Source: Mariprofundus sp. NF | GTDB lineage: Bacteria > Pseudomonadota > Zetaproteobacteria > Mariprofundales > Mariprofundaceae | Length of the DNA: 64,000 nt | Assembly (NCBI RefSeq): GCF_013387455.1 | Contig: NZ_VWNC01000008.1 | Location: 1-64,000 of the forward strand | Reading direction: 5' to 3' | Shown here: positions 9,747 to 19,124 of the stretch, one piece after another | Numbering within the stretch: the first letter of the stretch is position 1 | Layout: the number at the start of each line of letters is the position of its first letter | The notes under the pieces: generated by a model | Database searches by the model: none | What the model was told of the DNA's origin: nothing | What the model saw: the letters and a program-made list of their open reading frames with translations, nothing else | Made by a program: the position numbers and the translations under genes

Positions 9747-9967
9747 GCGTCGCTCTGTTTCCTTGAACGTACAAATTTCACAATCAGCAGGATGCAGGGC
9801 AGCAGGTGCCAGAAGAGATCGAAGATATCCAGAGGTTTGGCGAGCGTGCCATCAGCCAGCATCTTCAGTTTTTCAGTGAGATGCGGTTCCGGTTGAAATG
9901 GCAACAGGGCCATAAGCACGGCAATGCCGATCAGAACAAGGTAAGAGATTTCATCCAGCCATTTCAT
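9743..9967 (-). CDS. Small conserved membrane protein
   Basis: The product has 74 residues from ATG 9967, chosen because GGAG lies upstream; an earlier in-frame codon at 9985 has no such site. Hydrophobic spans lie near residues 6-22 and 47-63, separated by a conserved-looking loop (PFQPEPHLTEKLKML) and followed by a basic tail. Proteins of this size and loop are often annotated as RND-transporter-associated, but no transport role is shown. The start lies 17 bases inside the end of the creatininase gene and the stop overlaps the four-Cys gene, so three genes are tightly coupled. Confidence 0.65.
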   Translation of the reverse strand: MKWLDEISYLVLIGIAVLMALLPFQPEPHLTEKLKMLADGTLAKPLDIFDLFWHLLPCILLIVKFVRSRKQSDA

Positions 9968-10706
9968 TATTGTCTCCACTAACAAATTTTCTGTAATCGG
10001 CAGTTAATGCCTCGACGGCAAGCTGGTAGAAACGTTCACCATCTGCAACGGTGGCCAGGGCAGGATTGGAACCAATGCGTCCGTCAGGGAATTTAAGCCG
10101 GTAATCGGCAGCATCGTAGATCTCGCCATTAGGGGCTATTTCAGGCGTCATGGCTACATCTTTGACCGCTTCCGGATGGGCGAAATAACTTAAGGCAACT
10201 TCACTGACCGTGGCATGATGCCCTTCAGCCTCACCGTAGAGTTTGGCTGCAAGCTCAGTGATAGCATCATTGCGCCACCAGTTAGCCAGCCGGCAGCGCG
10301 GGGCGGGCCCGGTAGTTTTTCCTGCGGCATGATAAACCTCACAGAAAGCGCTGGTGACTGGCGGGATATTGCCGCCATGACCATTGATGAAATAGAAGTG
10401 GCTAAAACCGTGCTGCCGCAGTGATGTGATCACATCGGTAACCAGATGAATCAGTGTGGACGGCCTGAGAGTTACTGTGCCGGCGAAGGCCATGTGGTGC
10501 TGTGCCATGCCGTAGTTGATGGTCGGGGCAACCAGCACATTCATCTTCTCTTCCATGCCTGCAGCAATGCGGGTCGGACAGATCGCATCGGTGCCGATCA
10601 GGCCGTTGGGGCCATGCTGTTCGGTCGAACCGATAGGGATAATGATGCCGGTAGCGTGTTCGAGATATGCCTCGACCTCTTGCCATGTGCTCAGTGCAAG
10701 TTGCAT
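9951..10706 (-). CDS. Creatininase-family amidohydrolase
   Basis: The product has 251 residues. Recognisable metal-site motifs are IPIGSTEQHGPNGLIGTDA near the N-terminus, a His in AQHHMAFAGT, FINGHGGN at about residue 110, and EGHHATVSEVALSYF near residue 165. These match the creatinine amidohydrolase / FAPy-deformylase (ArfB)/ MftE superfamily, which hydrolyses C-N bonds with Zn, Fe or Mn. No mycofactocin or riboflavin genes lie nearby, so the substrate is unknown. It is first of a three-gene minus-strand operon with two small proteins. Confidence 0.8.
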   Translation of the reverse strand: MQLALSTWQEVEAYLEHATGIIIPIGSTEQHGPNGLIGTDAICPTRIAAGMEEKMNVLVAPTINYGMAQHHMAFAGTVTLRPSTLIHLVTDVITSLRQHGFSHFYFINGHGGNIPPVTSAFCEVYHAAGKTTGPAPRCRLANWWRNDAITELAAKLYGEAEGHHATVSEVALSYFAHPEAVKDVAMTPEIAPNGEIYDAADYRLKFPDGRIGSNPALATVADGERFYQLAVEALTADYRKFVSGDNNEMAG

Positions 10707-10825
10707 GGTCTCCTCCAGAATAAAAGTAGAGCCGATAAACTAGTTGAATCTGGAGTTTTTTCGAGCCCACTACGCAAATGGCTGAAAATGGTCTAGACTA
10801 TTGATGTACAGTGTAGGGGAGAGAT

Positions 10826-11329
10826 ATGTCTGATATTCGTATTGTAAAGCAGGACATTACCACACTTCAAGTGGATGCCATCGTTAACGCAGCCAACAAT
10901 AGTCTGCTTGGAGGCGGTGGAGTAGATGGTGCAATTCACCGAATGGCAGGCCCTGAATTGCTGGATGCTTGCAGGAAAATAGGTGGCTGTATTACCGGCG
11001 ATGTGAAGTTAACCCGAGGTTATAATCTGCCGGCCAAATGGGTGATCCATACTGTTGGGCCAGTCTGGCAGGGCGGGATTTACGGTGAGCCGGAGCTGCT
11101 GGCAAGCTGTTATCAGAGTGCACTGGAGCTGGCCGTTAGTAAGGGAATGGAGTCGATCGCTTTTCCTGCCATCGCTACCGGGGCATTTGGTTATCCAGCT
11201 CAGAAAGCTGCCAGAGTGGCAGTTCGGGAGATTCTCAACTTCCAGAAAAATCATGATGAACCAAAAGAGATTGTTCTGGCCTGCTTCGATAGTGAGATGG
11301 CGGCGATTTACAGGGATATACTTACCTGA
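10826..11329 (+). CDS. Macro-domain O-acetyl-ADP-ribose deacetylase
   Basis: The product is a 167-residue single macro domain. Hallmarks are VDAIVNAANNSLLGGGGVDGAIHRMAG (ADP-ribose loop with the catalytic Asn and Asp), GDVKLTRGYNLPAKWVIHTVGP, and IAFPAIATGAFGYP. The length and motifs match the MacroD/YmdB class, which removes acetyl or ADP-ribosyl groups and acts on O-acetyl-ADP-ribose. The start ATG at 10826 has GGGGAGAG upstream. Its stop overlaps the convergent cytochrome b gene by 8 bases. Confidence 0.9.
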   Translation: MSDIRIVKQDITTLQVDAIVNAANNSLLGGGGVDGAIHRMAGPELLDACRKIGGCITGDVKLTRGYNLPAKWVIHTVGPVWQGGIYGEPELLASCYQSALELAVSKGMESIAFPAIATGAFGYPAQKAARVAVREILNFQKNHDEPKEIVLACFDSEMAAIYRDILT

Positions 11330-11945
11330 GTGCCTCATCTTCCTTAACCTTCTTGCGGCCGGTAAGCATGGCACGTGGCAGGTTTTCGCCGTGCAGCAGG
11401 CTGGAGATAATAACACCGGCAATATGCACAAAGATCAGCATCAGCATCAGGTTGACAGTGAACTCGTGCACCTCTTCCCAGAACTCTCCTCCGCCGCGAC
11501 CACCGTTCCAGCTGCCGTGGTGGTCATCGGCATGGGCGCTGCTCACCTCAAGCGATATATTGGCCAGTGGACCTTTGCCCTCAGCGGCGTAGGTCTCCAG
11601 TCCAGTCCAGGTGATCAGGGATAGTGCTACCAGCATGATGATCACCATGAGACCGCCAGCCGGGTTATGGCCGATATAGTGTTTGGGGTGTCGGCTCATC
11701 AGGCTTTTAAGATAGGCTTTGACCTCGGAGGGGCGGCATATGAAGTTGGAGAAGCGGGCATATTTTGTGCCGATGATCCCCCAGACAAGGCGGAAGCCAA
11801 TCAGGGCTGCAATGGCATATCCGATCAGGGCATGCATGGTCTCCAGATCACCTTCCCCGGTGAGATAGGCGAGGATAAAAAAGAGTACCAGCGACCAGTG
11901 AAACAGGCGCACAAGAATATCCCATACCTTGATTGTTTGCTGCAT
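11322..11945 (-). CDS. Cytochrome b561-type membrane protein
   Basis: The product has 207 residues with four to five hydrophobic helices. It belongs to the di-haem cytochrome b561 / Ni-hydrogenase-type b-subunit family. The N-terminus VWDILVRLFHWSLV has the conserved RxxHW haem-ligand pattern; MHALIGY and a late FVHIAGVIISSLLH supply further His. Such proteins pass electrons between periplasmic carriers and the quinone pool. A histidine-rich acidic loop lies between the third and fourth helices. There is no adjacent cytochrome c, so the partner is not evident. It could serve a hydrogenase matured by the hyp cluster, but that is speculation. Confidence 0.8.
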   Translation of the reverse strand: MQQTIKVWDILVRLFHWSLVLFFILAYLTGEGDLETMHALIGYAIAALIGFRLVWGIIGTKYARFSNFICRPSEVKAYLKSLMSRHPKHYIGHNPAGGLMVIIMLVALSLITWTGLETYAAEGKGPLANISLEVSSAHADDHHGSWNGGRGGGEFWEEVHEFTVNLMLMLIFVHIAGVIISSLLHGENLPRAMLTGRKKVKEDEALR

Positions 11946-12075
11946 GTGAATACCCCCTGAAATAAGCGCGAACGATAGTTTGGCAACACTTAAGCGGGGA
12001 TGAACTGTTTCTCACTGTTTTTTAATTATTCAACCGGGCTTTCCACTTTTATAAGTTTTTGCTTAGAGTGCGGCC

Positions 12076-12276
12076 ATGAATAATGCAATTGGACTCTTTC
12101 TCGTATTTGGAATTCTTGTCGCTGTGGTTGTTGCAACCAACTGGCAGGATAAGACAGGCAGAAAACTTACTGAATTCGCATGGTATCGCATCGCCAAAAA
12201 GATAGTGCTCGGTATTCTTATCCTGGGTGCTGCCAGTGTCCTTCTTCTCTCCATTTATGGTGCAGCCACACTCTGA
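12076..12276 (+). CDS. Small two-span membrane protein
   Basis: The product is a 66-residue protein with a hydrophobic helix at about 5-21, a polar linker (NWQDKTGRKLTEFAWYRIAKK) and a second helix at about 43-62. I do not recognise a family. It stands alone between the b561 gene and a long intergenic stretch. Support is the well-formed two-helix pattern with basic residues on the inside of both. Confidence 0.55.
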   Translation: MNNAIGLFLVFGILVAVVVATNWQDKTGRKLTEFAWYRIAKKIVLGILILGAASVLLLSIYGAATL

Positions 12277-12357
12277 TCACCGGGCTCATCGCCTCTGTTT
12301 CATTTTGTTAAAGTAGTAAACGGTCTGACTTCTACAGCTCTGATATGAATTGAGTGA

Positions 12358-12504
12358 TCAGTGGGGTAGGCCTATCAGCTTGAAAATCACAAAGCTGACA
12401 ATCAGGCAAGCCGCAATCAGAAACCATGCTGCCCAGGCCGGTGGGCCTAAGAATGCTGCAGTCATGCAGAGTGGTGCCAATGGTCCGGGATGTTTAAACA
12501 TCAT
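12358..12504 (-). CDS. Possible 48-residue single-span membrane protein
   Basis: On the minus strand a frame starts at tandem ATG codons (12504 and 12501) and stops at TGA 12358-12360. The product begins MMFKHPGPLAPLC, then has a proline-rich turn and a long hydrophobic helix (WAAWFLIAACLIVSFVIFKLIG). The composition is what a real membrane peptide looks like, and the overlapping plus-strand frame does not look like protein. There is no good ribosome binding site. The start codons lie within a 12-base sequence (CATCATTTTACA on the plus strand) that recurs at 12640-12651. Confidence 0.4.
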   Translation of the reverse strand: MMFKHPGPLAPLCMTAAFLGPPAWAAWFLIAACLIVSFVIFKLIGLPH

Positions 12505-12526
12505 TTTACACGACAGTAAAAGGAGA

Positions 12527-12572
12527 CGGCTGCATAGCCGCCCGAAGGGTGGAGCCCATGGATGGGTGACAT
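12527..12572. repeat. Three-hairpin element, copy A
   Basis: This 46-base unit is nearly identical (41/46) to copy B at 12701-12746 in the same orientation. It can fold into hairpin I (CGGCT-GCAT-AGCCG), hairpin II (CCC-GAA-GGG) and hairpin III (GCCC-ATGGAT-GGGT). Differences between copies fall in loops or keep G-U pairing. The segment CATCATTTTACA lies 17 bases before it. Confidence 0.7.
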
Positions 12573-12700
12573 CATATACACCTCTTACTCCTAGTATATC
12601 GCACTTTTCTAAAAACAGTTAAGAAAACTTCGATTTCAGCATCATTTTACAGGAGCAAGCGGTGCTGTCCCACCGCGCGATAGAGTTAATAATAGAACCA

Positions 12701-12746
12701 CGGCTACACAGCCGACCGAAGGGTGGAGCCCATGGACGGGCGACAT
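12701..12746. repeat. Three-hairpin element, copy B
   Basis: This is the second copy of the unit at 12527-12572. Hairpin I is CGGCT-ACAC-AGCCG and hairpin III is GCCC-ATGGAC-GGGC. The 12-base CATCATTTTACA again precedes it (12640-12651), with a longer spacer. Nothing else in the remaining 12277-12797 interval looks like a gene apart from the small minus-strand frame. Confidence 0.7.
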
Positions 12747-12797
12747 GACTTTTTGAGTTTGCTTTAATTATTCAGGTTGTCTGACTAGTTTGGCTTC

Positions 12798-13505
12798 ATG
12801 GAAATTGCCGCGAACTTTGATCTGCTGAATGCCAATGGTTTGAACATGCAGGCGGTGTTTAACCTTTGCGAGCTTCCGGAAGCGATGCAGGCGACGCTTG
12901 CCGAGCAGGTGGCCGGTTATACCAATTACAGTCAGCTGATTCTTATCGGCCACGGTGGCAGAGAGATGTGGGAGTCGGTTCAAGCTTCTGAATTCAGGGG
13001 TGCAACTGATCCAATCGATTGCTTTTCGGTTGATCGGGTAGCGCAGTGGCTGGCTGAAACTCACCCTGAAGCAGCATATGAGATTATCTATCCGGCTTCA
13101 CAGCGCATTGTGCCGCTGCAGGCGCTGGGAGGGCTGGCTGGATGGCATCATGCCTCCCCGTTTCGCATCGGTATCAATCAGACATGGGGTTCATGGTTCG
13201 CCTATAGGGTGGCAGTATTAGCAGACACGGATCTTAATCCGACTATAAACGTAGCGCTCGGTTCGCCATGCCTTAGCTGTAGCGACAAGGCGTGTATAAC
13301 AGCTTGTCCAGCGGATGCTTTGGCCGACAGCAAGTTCTCCTTGCAGCGCTGTGTCGATTATCGCCTGCAGGAAGAGTCCAGCTGCAAAAAGCAGTGCCTC
13401 TCCCGCCTGTCCTGCCCTGTAGCAACTGAGCATCGTTACACACTGGAGCAGATCAACTACCATTACGGCCGCTCCATGCAGAGCATTGAGGAGTATTACC
13501 GATGA
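12798..13505 (+). CDS. QueG-like 4Fe-4S ferredoxin-type protein
   Basis: The product has 235 residues. The C-terminal third carries CLSCSDKACITACPADAL, a four-Cys 4Fe-4S motif, followed by QRCVDYR and later Cys (SSCKKQCLSRLSCPVA). Together these resemble the double-cluster region of epoxyqueuosine reductase-type proteins (COG1600). The protein is much shorter than QueG (about 350-380 residues), and the N-terminal half is not clearly the cobalamin domain, so QueG activity should not be assumed. It overlaps the next gene by 4 bases (ATGA). Confidence 0.65.
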   Translation: MEIAANFDLLNANGLNMQAVFNLCELPEAMQATLAEQVAGYTNYSQLILIGHGGREMWESVQASEFRGATDPIDCFSVDRVAQWLAETHPEAAYEIIYPASQRIVPLQALGGLAGWHHASPFRIGINQTWGSWFAYRVAVLADTDLNPTINVALGSPCLSCSDKACITACPADALADSKFSLQRCVDYRLQEESSCKKQCLSRLSCPVATEHRYTLEQINYHYGRSMQSIEEYYR

Positions 13506-14032
13506 CCAATAACGATATCCTGCGCCGAATCCGCTACGCCTTCGACTTTGACGATTCAAAGATGATGGCCCTGTTTGGGCAGGCCGATCTGAAGGTTTCG
13601 CGTGAGCAGATCAGTGCCTGGTTAAAGAAGGATGATGATCCCGCTTTTGTCGAGTGCAGTGAGAGTGAACTGGCGCTATTTCTCGATGGTTTGATTAATG
13701 ACAGGCGCGGTAAAAAAGAGGGGCTGCAGCCCAAGCCGGATCTGCGGCTGAATAATAATATTATCTTCAGAAAACTAAGGATCGCGCTGAATCTGAAAGA
13801 TGAAGGTGTTCTGGAGCTGTTGGCGCTGGCGGGTTTCCCCATTACCAAACCAGAGCTGAGTGCGCTGTTTCGCAAGCCGGACAACAGACATTTTCGAGTC
13901 TGCAAAGATCAGATCTTGCGCAATTTCATCAAGGGCGTGCAGCTGAAATACCGACCCGACAAAACGCCGAAAAAAACGGCTGAAAAAGCAGCGGAAAAAC
14001 CAGCCATAGAGAACTTTAGCTGGTCAAAATAG
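13502..14032 (+). CDS. DUF1456 family protein (YehS-like)
   Basis: The product has 176 residues. It is built of two similar halves, each starting with N(D/N)I(L/I)(R/F)(R/K)(I/L)R-A(F/L) and containing a motif of the E(Q/L)(I/S)(S/A)A(W/L)(L/F)(K/R)K type. This is the tandem layout of DUF1456 proteins such as E. coli YehS. The C-terminal tail is Lys/Ala rich (KTPKKTAEKAAEKP), probably disordered. It is translationally coupled to the Fe-S gene upstream. Function unknown. Confidence 0.8.
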   Translation: MTNNDILRRIRYAFDFDDSKMMALFGQADLKVSREQISAWLKKDDDPAFVECSESELALFLDGLINDRRGKKEGLQPKPDLRLNNNIIFRKLRIALNLKDEGVLELLALAGFPITKPELSALFRKPDNRHFRVCKDQILRNFIKGVQLKYRPDKTPKKTAEKAAEKPAIENFSWSK

Positions 14033-14161
14033 AGGTTGCATCATCGCATCCTATCAACGGTTAACATGAATTAACTCTCAATCATGAGCCACAGCAGCTA
14101 TAGTACGCGGCTGGGTTGATTTATTTTTTATACCCGACATTGAACCATACAGGATAATCCA

Positions 14162-15556
14162 TTGAGCAACGCACCTTTTTCAACACTAAACATGCAAGCC
14201 GATCTGCTGCAGAACCTCTCTTCTCTTGGTTATGATCAAATGACGCCGATTCAGGCAGAGAGTCTGCCACATATTTTGGCGGGCAGGGATGTGATCGGGC
14301 AGGGCAAAACCGGCTCGGGTAAAACTGCTGCATTCGGCCTTGGGCTTCTGAACAGGCTGGATGTGAAACGGCTGCATGTGCAGTCGCTGGTACTGTGCCC
14401 TACACGCGAGCTGGCCGATCAGGTCTCTAAAGAGATTCGCAGGCTGGCACGCACGGTTGCGAACATCAAAGTGCTCACCCTCTGCGGTGGCATGCCGTTC
14501 GGCCCTCAGATCGGTTCACTGGAGTATGGGGCTCATATTATTGTTGGCACCCCCGGCCGCATCGAAGATCATCTCGGGCGCGGTACGCTGAAGCTGGATC
14601 GGGTGACAGCGCTGGTACTTGATGAAGCTGATCGCATGCTGGAGATGGGTTTTCAGGCCTCGGTCGATGCCATCGTGGCCCAGATTCCCAAGCAGCGCCA
14701 GACACTGCTGTTCAGTGCTACCTTCCCGGATAAGATCAAAGCCATCTCTAATCGAATCATGATCAAGCCGGTGATGGTGCAGGTGGAGTCCACACACGAT
14801 AGCAGCACGATTTCACAACACTTTTATCAGACCGGTGATTTTAAGGACTCCATGACTGCACTGCGCCTGCTACTGCTGGAGCACAGGCCTGAATCCTGCG
14901 TGATCTTCTGCAATACCAAACGGGAGACTCAGGATATCGCTGATGAGCTGGTCTCCCATGGTTTTAGTGCTTTAGCCCTTAACGGTGATCTTGAGCAGCG
15001 GGACCGTGACCAGACCATGGTGCGTTTTGCCAACCGTAGCACCGCCATTCTTGTCGCTACCGATGTGGCAGCACGGGGGCTGGATATCGATGCGCTGGAT
15101 GCTGTGATCAATTTTCAGCTTCCCCATGAACCTGAAACCTATGTGCACAGGATTGGCCGCACAGGCAGGGCAGGCAGCAGTGGGGTCTCCTTCACCCTGC
15201 ATAATGGCAGTGACTACAAGCTGACCATGCTTAGTGATTACATCAAACGGCCCATCAGCAGTGAGGCGCTGCCGCCGCTGAGTGTGCTGGATAACAAACC
15301 GGCGAAACCGGCCATGGCCACGCTGCAGATTGGTGGCGGAAAAAAACAGAAGCTGCGTCCCGGTGATATTCTCGGTGCTTTGACCGGTGAAGGTGGCATC
15401 ACAGGCAAACAGGTCGGTAAGATCCATATTCTTGATAACTGGGCCTATGTGGCTGTCAGTCGTGATGTTGTGAAGGTTGCGCTCAATAAATTAAGCGAAG
15501 GTAAATTAAAGGGGCGAACCTTCCGTGTTCGTCTGATGTTTGACTGGCCCGGCTGA
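14162..15556 (+). CDS. dbpA: DEAD-box RNA helicase DbpA
   Basis: The product has 464 residues. Motifs run in order: Q motif (FSTLNMQ...MTPIQAESLP), I (GKTGSGKT), Ia (PTRELADQV), Ib (GTPGR), II (LDEADRML), III (FSATFP), V (ATDVAARGLDID) and VI (HRIGRTGRAG). The last 75 residues (LRPGDILGALTGEGGI...GKIHILDNWAYVAV) are the DbpA RNA-binding domain, which recognises helix 92 of 23S rRNA in 50S assembly. A TTG start at 14162 is used because family members keep the FSTL segment; the next ATG (14192) would cut it off. AGGA lies eight bases upstream of the TTG. Confidence 0.92.
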   Translation: MSNAPFSTLNMQADLLQNLSSLGYDQMTPIQAESLPHILAGRDVIGQGKTGSGKTAAFGLGLLNRLDVKRLHVQSLVLCPTRELADQVSKEIRRLARTVANIKVLTLCGGMPFGPQIGSLEYGAHIIVGTPGRIEDHLGRGTLKLDRVTALVLDEADRMLEMGFQASVDAIVAQIPKQRQTLLFSATFPDKIKAISNRIMIKPVMVQVESTHDSSTISQHFYQTGDFKDSMTALRLLLLEHRPESCVIFCNTKRETQDIADELVSHGFSALALNGDLEQRDRDQTMVRFANRSTAILVATDVAARGLDIDALDAVINFQLPHEPETYVHRIGRTGRAGSSGVSFTLHNGSDYKLTMLSDYIKRPISSEALPPLSVLDNKPAKPAMATLQIGGGKKQKLRPGDILGALTGEGGITGKQVGKIHILDNWAYVAVSRDVVKVALNKLSEGKLKGRTFRVRLMFDWPG

Positions 15557-15568
15557 TCGCTCTCAAGT

Positions 15569-16183
15569 TTAAGGATTGGATAACCTGTAAATATAGATCG
15601 GTGTGCGGTAGAGGTCATCGATTCGGAGAGTCTCTACTGGCTGGTTTTCTGGCAGAGCAAAGGTGTTGCTGATCAGCAGGGTATTAAGTTTTTGCCCATC
15701 AGATGAGAGTTTTTTCTGCAATGCCTGCATGCCTTTGGGGTGAAGGTAGCAGATGAGCAGGGTGGCATCAGGCAGCTGCGTAGTTAAAAAGTTCTGCCGG
15801 TAGATGCGTACATTTTTCAGTCGGAAGATAACGCTATAGGCCTGAGAGTAGATCCACGGCAACCATGAAAGCTCATAACCAATCACCGGGCGGTCGGGAT
15901 ATTTTCTTGCCAATGCAAACAGTAGACCTCCCCAGCCGGAACCAAGATCAATGATCGGGCCCTCTGCAGCTTTTTCGCTTGCCTCCAGTATAACGCGGCA
16001 GACTCTCCCTGAACTTGGCATGGGTGGGATGCCTGTCTTGAGTGTGTACCACAGAATGGAGATGCTGAAGAGGCAGATGAGTGCAATCAGTGCAATTTCA
16101 AACATGCGAAACAGGGTTCTCTTTTGACATAGGTGATTTGTAGGGCCGCAGAGAGCCGCCGTCAACTGATCAAGCCGAGTCAT
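15569..16183 (-). CDS. Membrane-anchored SAM-dependent methyltransferase
   Basis: The product has up to 204 residues. A hydrophobic anchor (FEIALIALICLFSISILWY) is followed by a Rossmann-type SAM site, IIDLGSGWGGLLFALA, then a motif II acid in VIGYELS and a LLICYLHPKGM strand. Proteins of this layout (N-terminal helix plus class I fold) are common and mostly uncharacterised. An internal ATG at 16105 just before the helix is an alternative start. It converges on dbpA and is divergent from groES. Confidence 0.75.
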   Translation of the reverse strand: MTRLDQLTAALCGPTNHLCQKRTLFRMFEIALIALICLFSISILWYTLKTGIPPMPSSGRVCRVILEASEKAAEGPIIDLGSGWGGLLFALARKYPDRPVIGYELSWLPWIYSQAYSVIFRLKNVRIYRQNFLTTQLPDATLLICYLHPKGMQALQKKLSSDGQKLNTLLISNTFALPENQPVETLRIDDLYRTPIYIYRLSNP

Positions 16184-16205
16184 CTTTTACTCTATTAAAC
16201 AGACG

Positions 16206-16234
16206 TTGACAGAGGAGGCCTTCTTCCCACTATT
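16206..16234 (+). promoter_or_regulatory. Predicted groESL promoter
   Basis: A perfect -35, TTGACA (16206-16211), is followed after 17 bases by a weak -10, ACTATT (16229-16234). The -10 abuts the CIRCE operator, as expected for an HrcA-repressed promoter. Confidence 0.55.
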
Positions 16235-16259
16235 GGCACTCCCTTTTGGAGAGTGCCAG
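16233..16259 (+). promoter_or_regulatory. CIRCE operator (HrcA site)
   Basis: The sequence is TTGGCACTC-N9-GAGTGCCAG, with perfect 8-bp arms (TGGCACTC/GAGTGCCA). The known CIRCE consensus is TTAGCACTC-N9-GAGTGCTAA; arms and spacer length match. It lies about 120 bases upstream of groES and predicts repression by HrcA. Confidence 0.88.
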
Positions 16260-16377
16260 AAAAATGCACTTGGGGGGTTGAAACGATTTCAGTCTGCCCC
16301 CATAAAGGGAGTTGAGTCGGCTATTGCCGATTCTTTTATACCAGTTTCCAATATTAATTATTGAAGGAGAAACAACG

Positions 16378-16674
16378 ATGACAACAAAGGTTCGCCCTTT
16401 ACATGATCGCGTAATCGTCCGTCGTCTGGACGAGGAAGAAAAATCCGCAGGTGGCATCATTATTCCTGATTCCGCTAAAGAGAAACCAGTGCAGGGCAAA
16501 GTGATTGCCACTGGTAGAGGCAAAAGCCTTGAGAACGGTGAAGTACGTCCGCTGGATGTGAAAGAGGGCGACACAGTCATCTTCTCTACCTATGCAGGTA
16601 CCGAGATCAAGCTCGACGGCGAAGCATTCCTGATGATGCGTGAAGACGACATCCTGGGTGTGATTGAGTCTTAA
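16378..16674 (+). CDS. groES: Co-chaperonin GroES
   Basis: The product has 98 residues and is full length for the family. The N-terminus [12 protein letters not shown], the mobile loop [18 protein letters not shown] and the roof/base segment GKVIATGRG are all standard. The ATG at 16378 has GAAGGAG upstream. It caps the GroEL ring as a heptamer. It is the first gene of a bicistronic operon with groEL 93 bases downstream, behind a CIRCE-controlled promoter. Confidence 0.97.
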   Translation: MTTKVRPLHDRVIVRRLDEEEKSAGGIIIPDSAKEKPVQGKVIATGRGKSLENGEVRPLDVKEGDTVIFSTYAGTEIKLDGEAFLMMREDDILGVIES

Positions 16675-16764
16675 TAAGGTTCAGTCGAAATAGTTTTGGG
16701 TTGGCCAGCCACTGTGGTTGGCGAATCGCATATTTTAAAGATATTTAGATTATTAGGAGATTGA

Positions 16765-18408
<1,644 letters not shown>

Positions 18409-18462
18409 AACCACTCATCTGAGTTGGTTTTATATCAGTCGTTTCATCACTGATGAAATAAG

Positions 18463-18493
18463 AAGGGCGGTTCCGAAAGGGCCGCCCTTTTTT
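18463..18493 (+). terminator. Rho-independent terminator after groEL
   Basis: The stem AAGGGCGG/CCGCCCTT, with an 11-base loop, is followed by a T run to 18493. It closes the groESL operon. Confidence 0.88.
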
Positions 18494-18695
18494 GTAGTCC
18501 TTTTTTCGAGACGGTAGATATTGACAGAACGAGCCTACACATTGGCTAATGAGCCAATGACCGGAAGTGATTATAAGAAGCCTCGCGGTCAGATAATTCC
18601 AATAAACATGTCATGGTAAGATCTGATCTTTATTGTTCATGCCGCATTTCTTAGATGCCATGTCTGTTGGTTGTCTACTGGTCAATATCGGTTAT
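18494..18695. other. Intergenic stretch with two perfect inverted repeats
   Basis: No gene is seen. CATTGGCT-AATG-AGCCAATG (18540-18559) is a perfect 8-bp hairpin. TGGTCAATA-N9-TATTGACCA (18679-18687 with 18697-18705) is a perfect 9-bp inverted repeat that runs into the end of the minus-strand gene. Neither is followed by a T run on either strand, so they are not obvious terminators. Confidence 0.5.
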
Positions 18696-19124
18696 TTATT
18701 GACCAATGTCGCGCCCCCTCATCCCTTCAACTTCGGCTCCTCCAGATTGATGCCCGGCACCAGATTCAGGCAGTTTACCATCCAGCCTTATATCAGGAGG
18801 AAGCTCCTTTACGCAGGTTAAAGATGGGGGATTTGTGTGGATAGAGATCGGTTTGTCCACGTGGGCCATCACACCTCCCGAGTTGTTAACGATTTTCAGC
18901 GTTTTATCGGGCTGCTGCACAACCTTTGTTCCCCAAGGGAATTTGTTTTTGACACAATTATTATTACCATAAACAAGCACATAGCCTCCATTAGGACCTT
19001 GCATGTCGATGAAATAGCCTTGTTTTAAGAGATATTTGGTAGTTCCTGCCTGTGCATAGGTCGGTACCAGATAGAATGCTGCTATTGCAATCACAGCGAG
19101 TAGTTTTTTATGGCTGTTCCACAT
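18696..19124 (-). CDS. Secreted hypothetical protein
   Basis: The product has 142 residues from ATG 19124, chosen for its AAGGAGAG ribosome binding site. A signal peptide (KKLLAVIAIAAFYLVPTYAQA) is predicted to be cleaved after AQA. The mature part has two Cys (NNNCVKN and SLTCVKE), perhaps disulfide-bonded, and a Gly-rich tail. No family is recognised. It is transcribed alone, convergent with groESL. Confidence 0.65.
   Translation of the reverse strand: MWNSHKKLLAVIAIAAFYLVPTYAQAGTTKYLLKQGYFIDMQGPNGGYVLVYGNNNCVKNKFPWGTKVVQQPDKTLKIVNNSGGVMAHVDKPISIHTNPPSLTCVKELPPDIRLDGKLPESGAGHQSGGAEVEGMRGRDIGQ

Noticed and set aside
12350-12622. A 90-residue plus-strand frame spanning hairpin copy A
   Set aside because: Composition is unlike protein, there is no ribosome binding site, and it runs through the structured repeat; the minus-strand 48-residue frame fits better.
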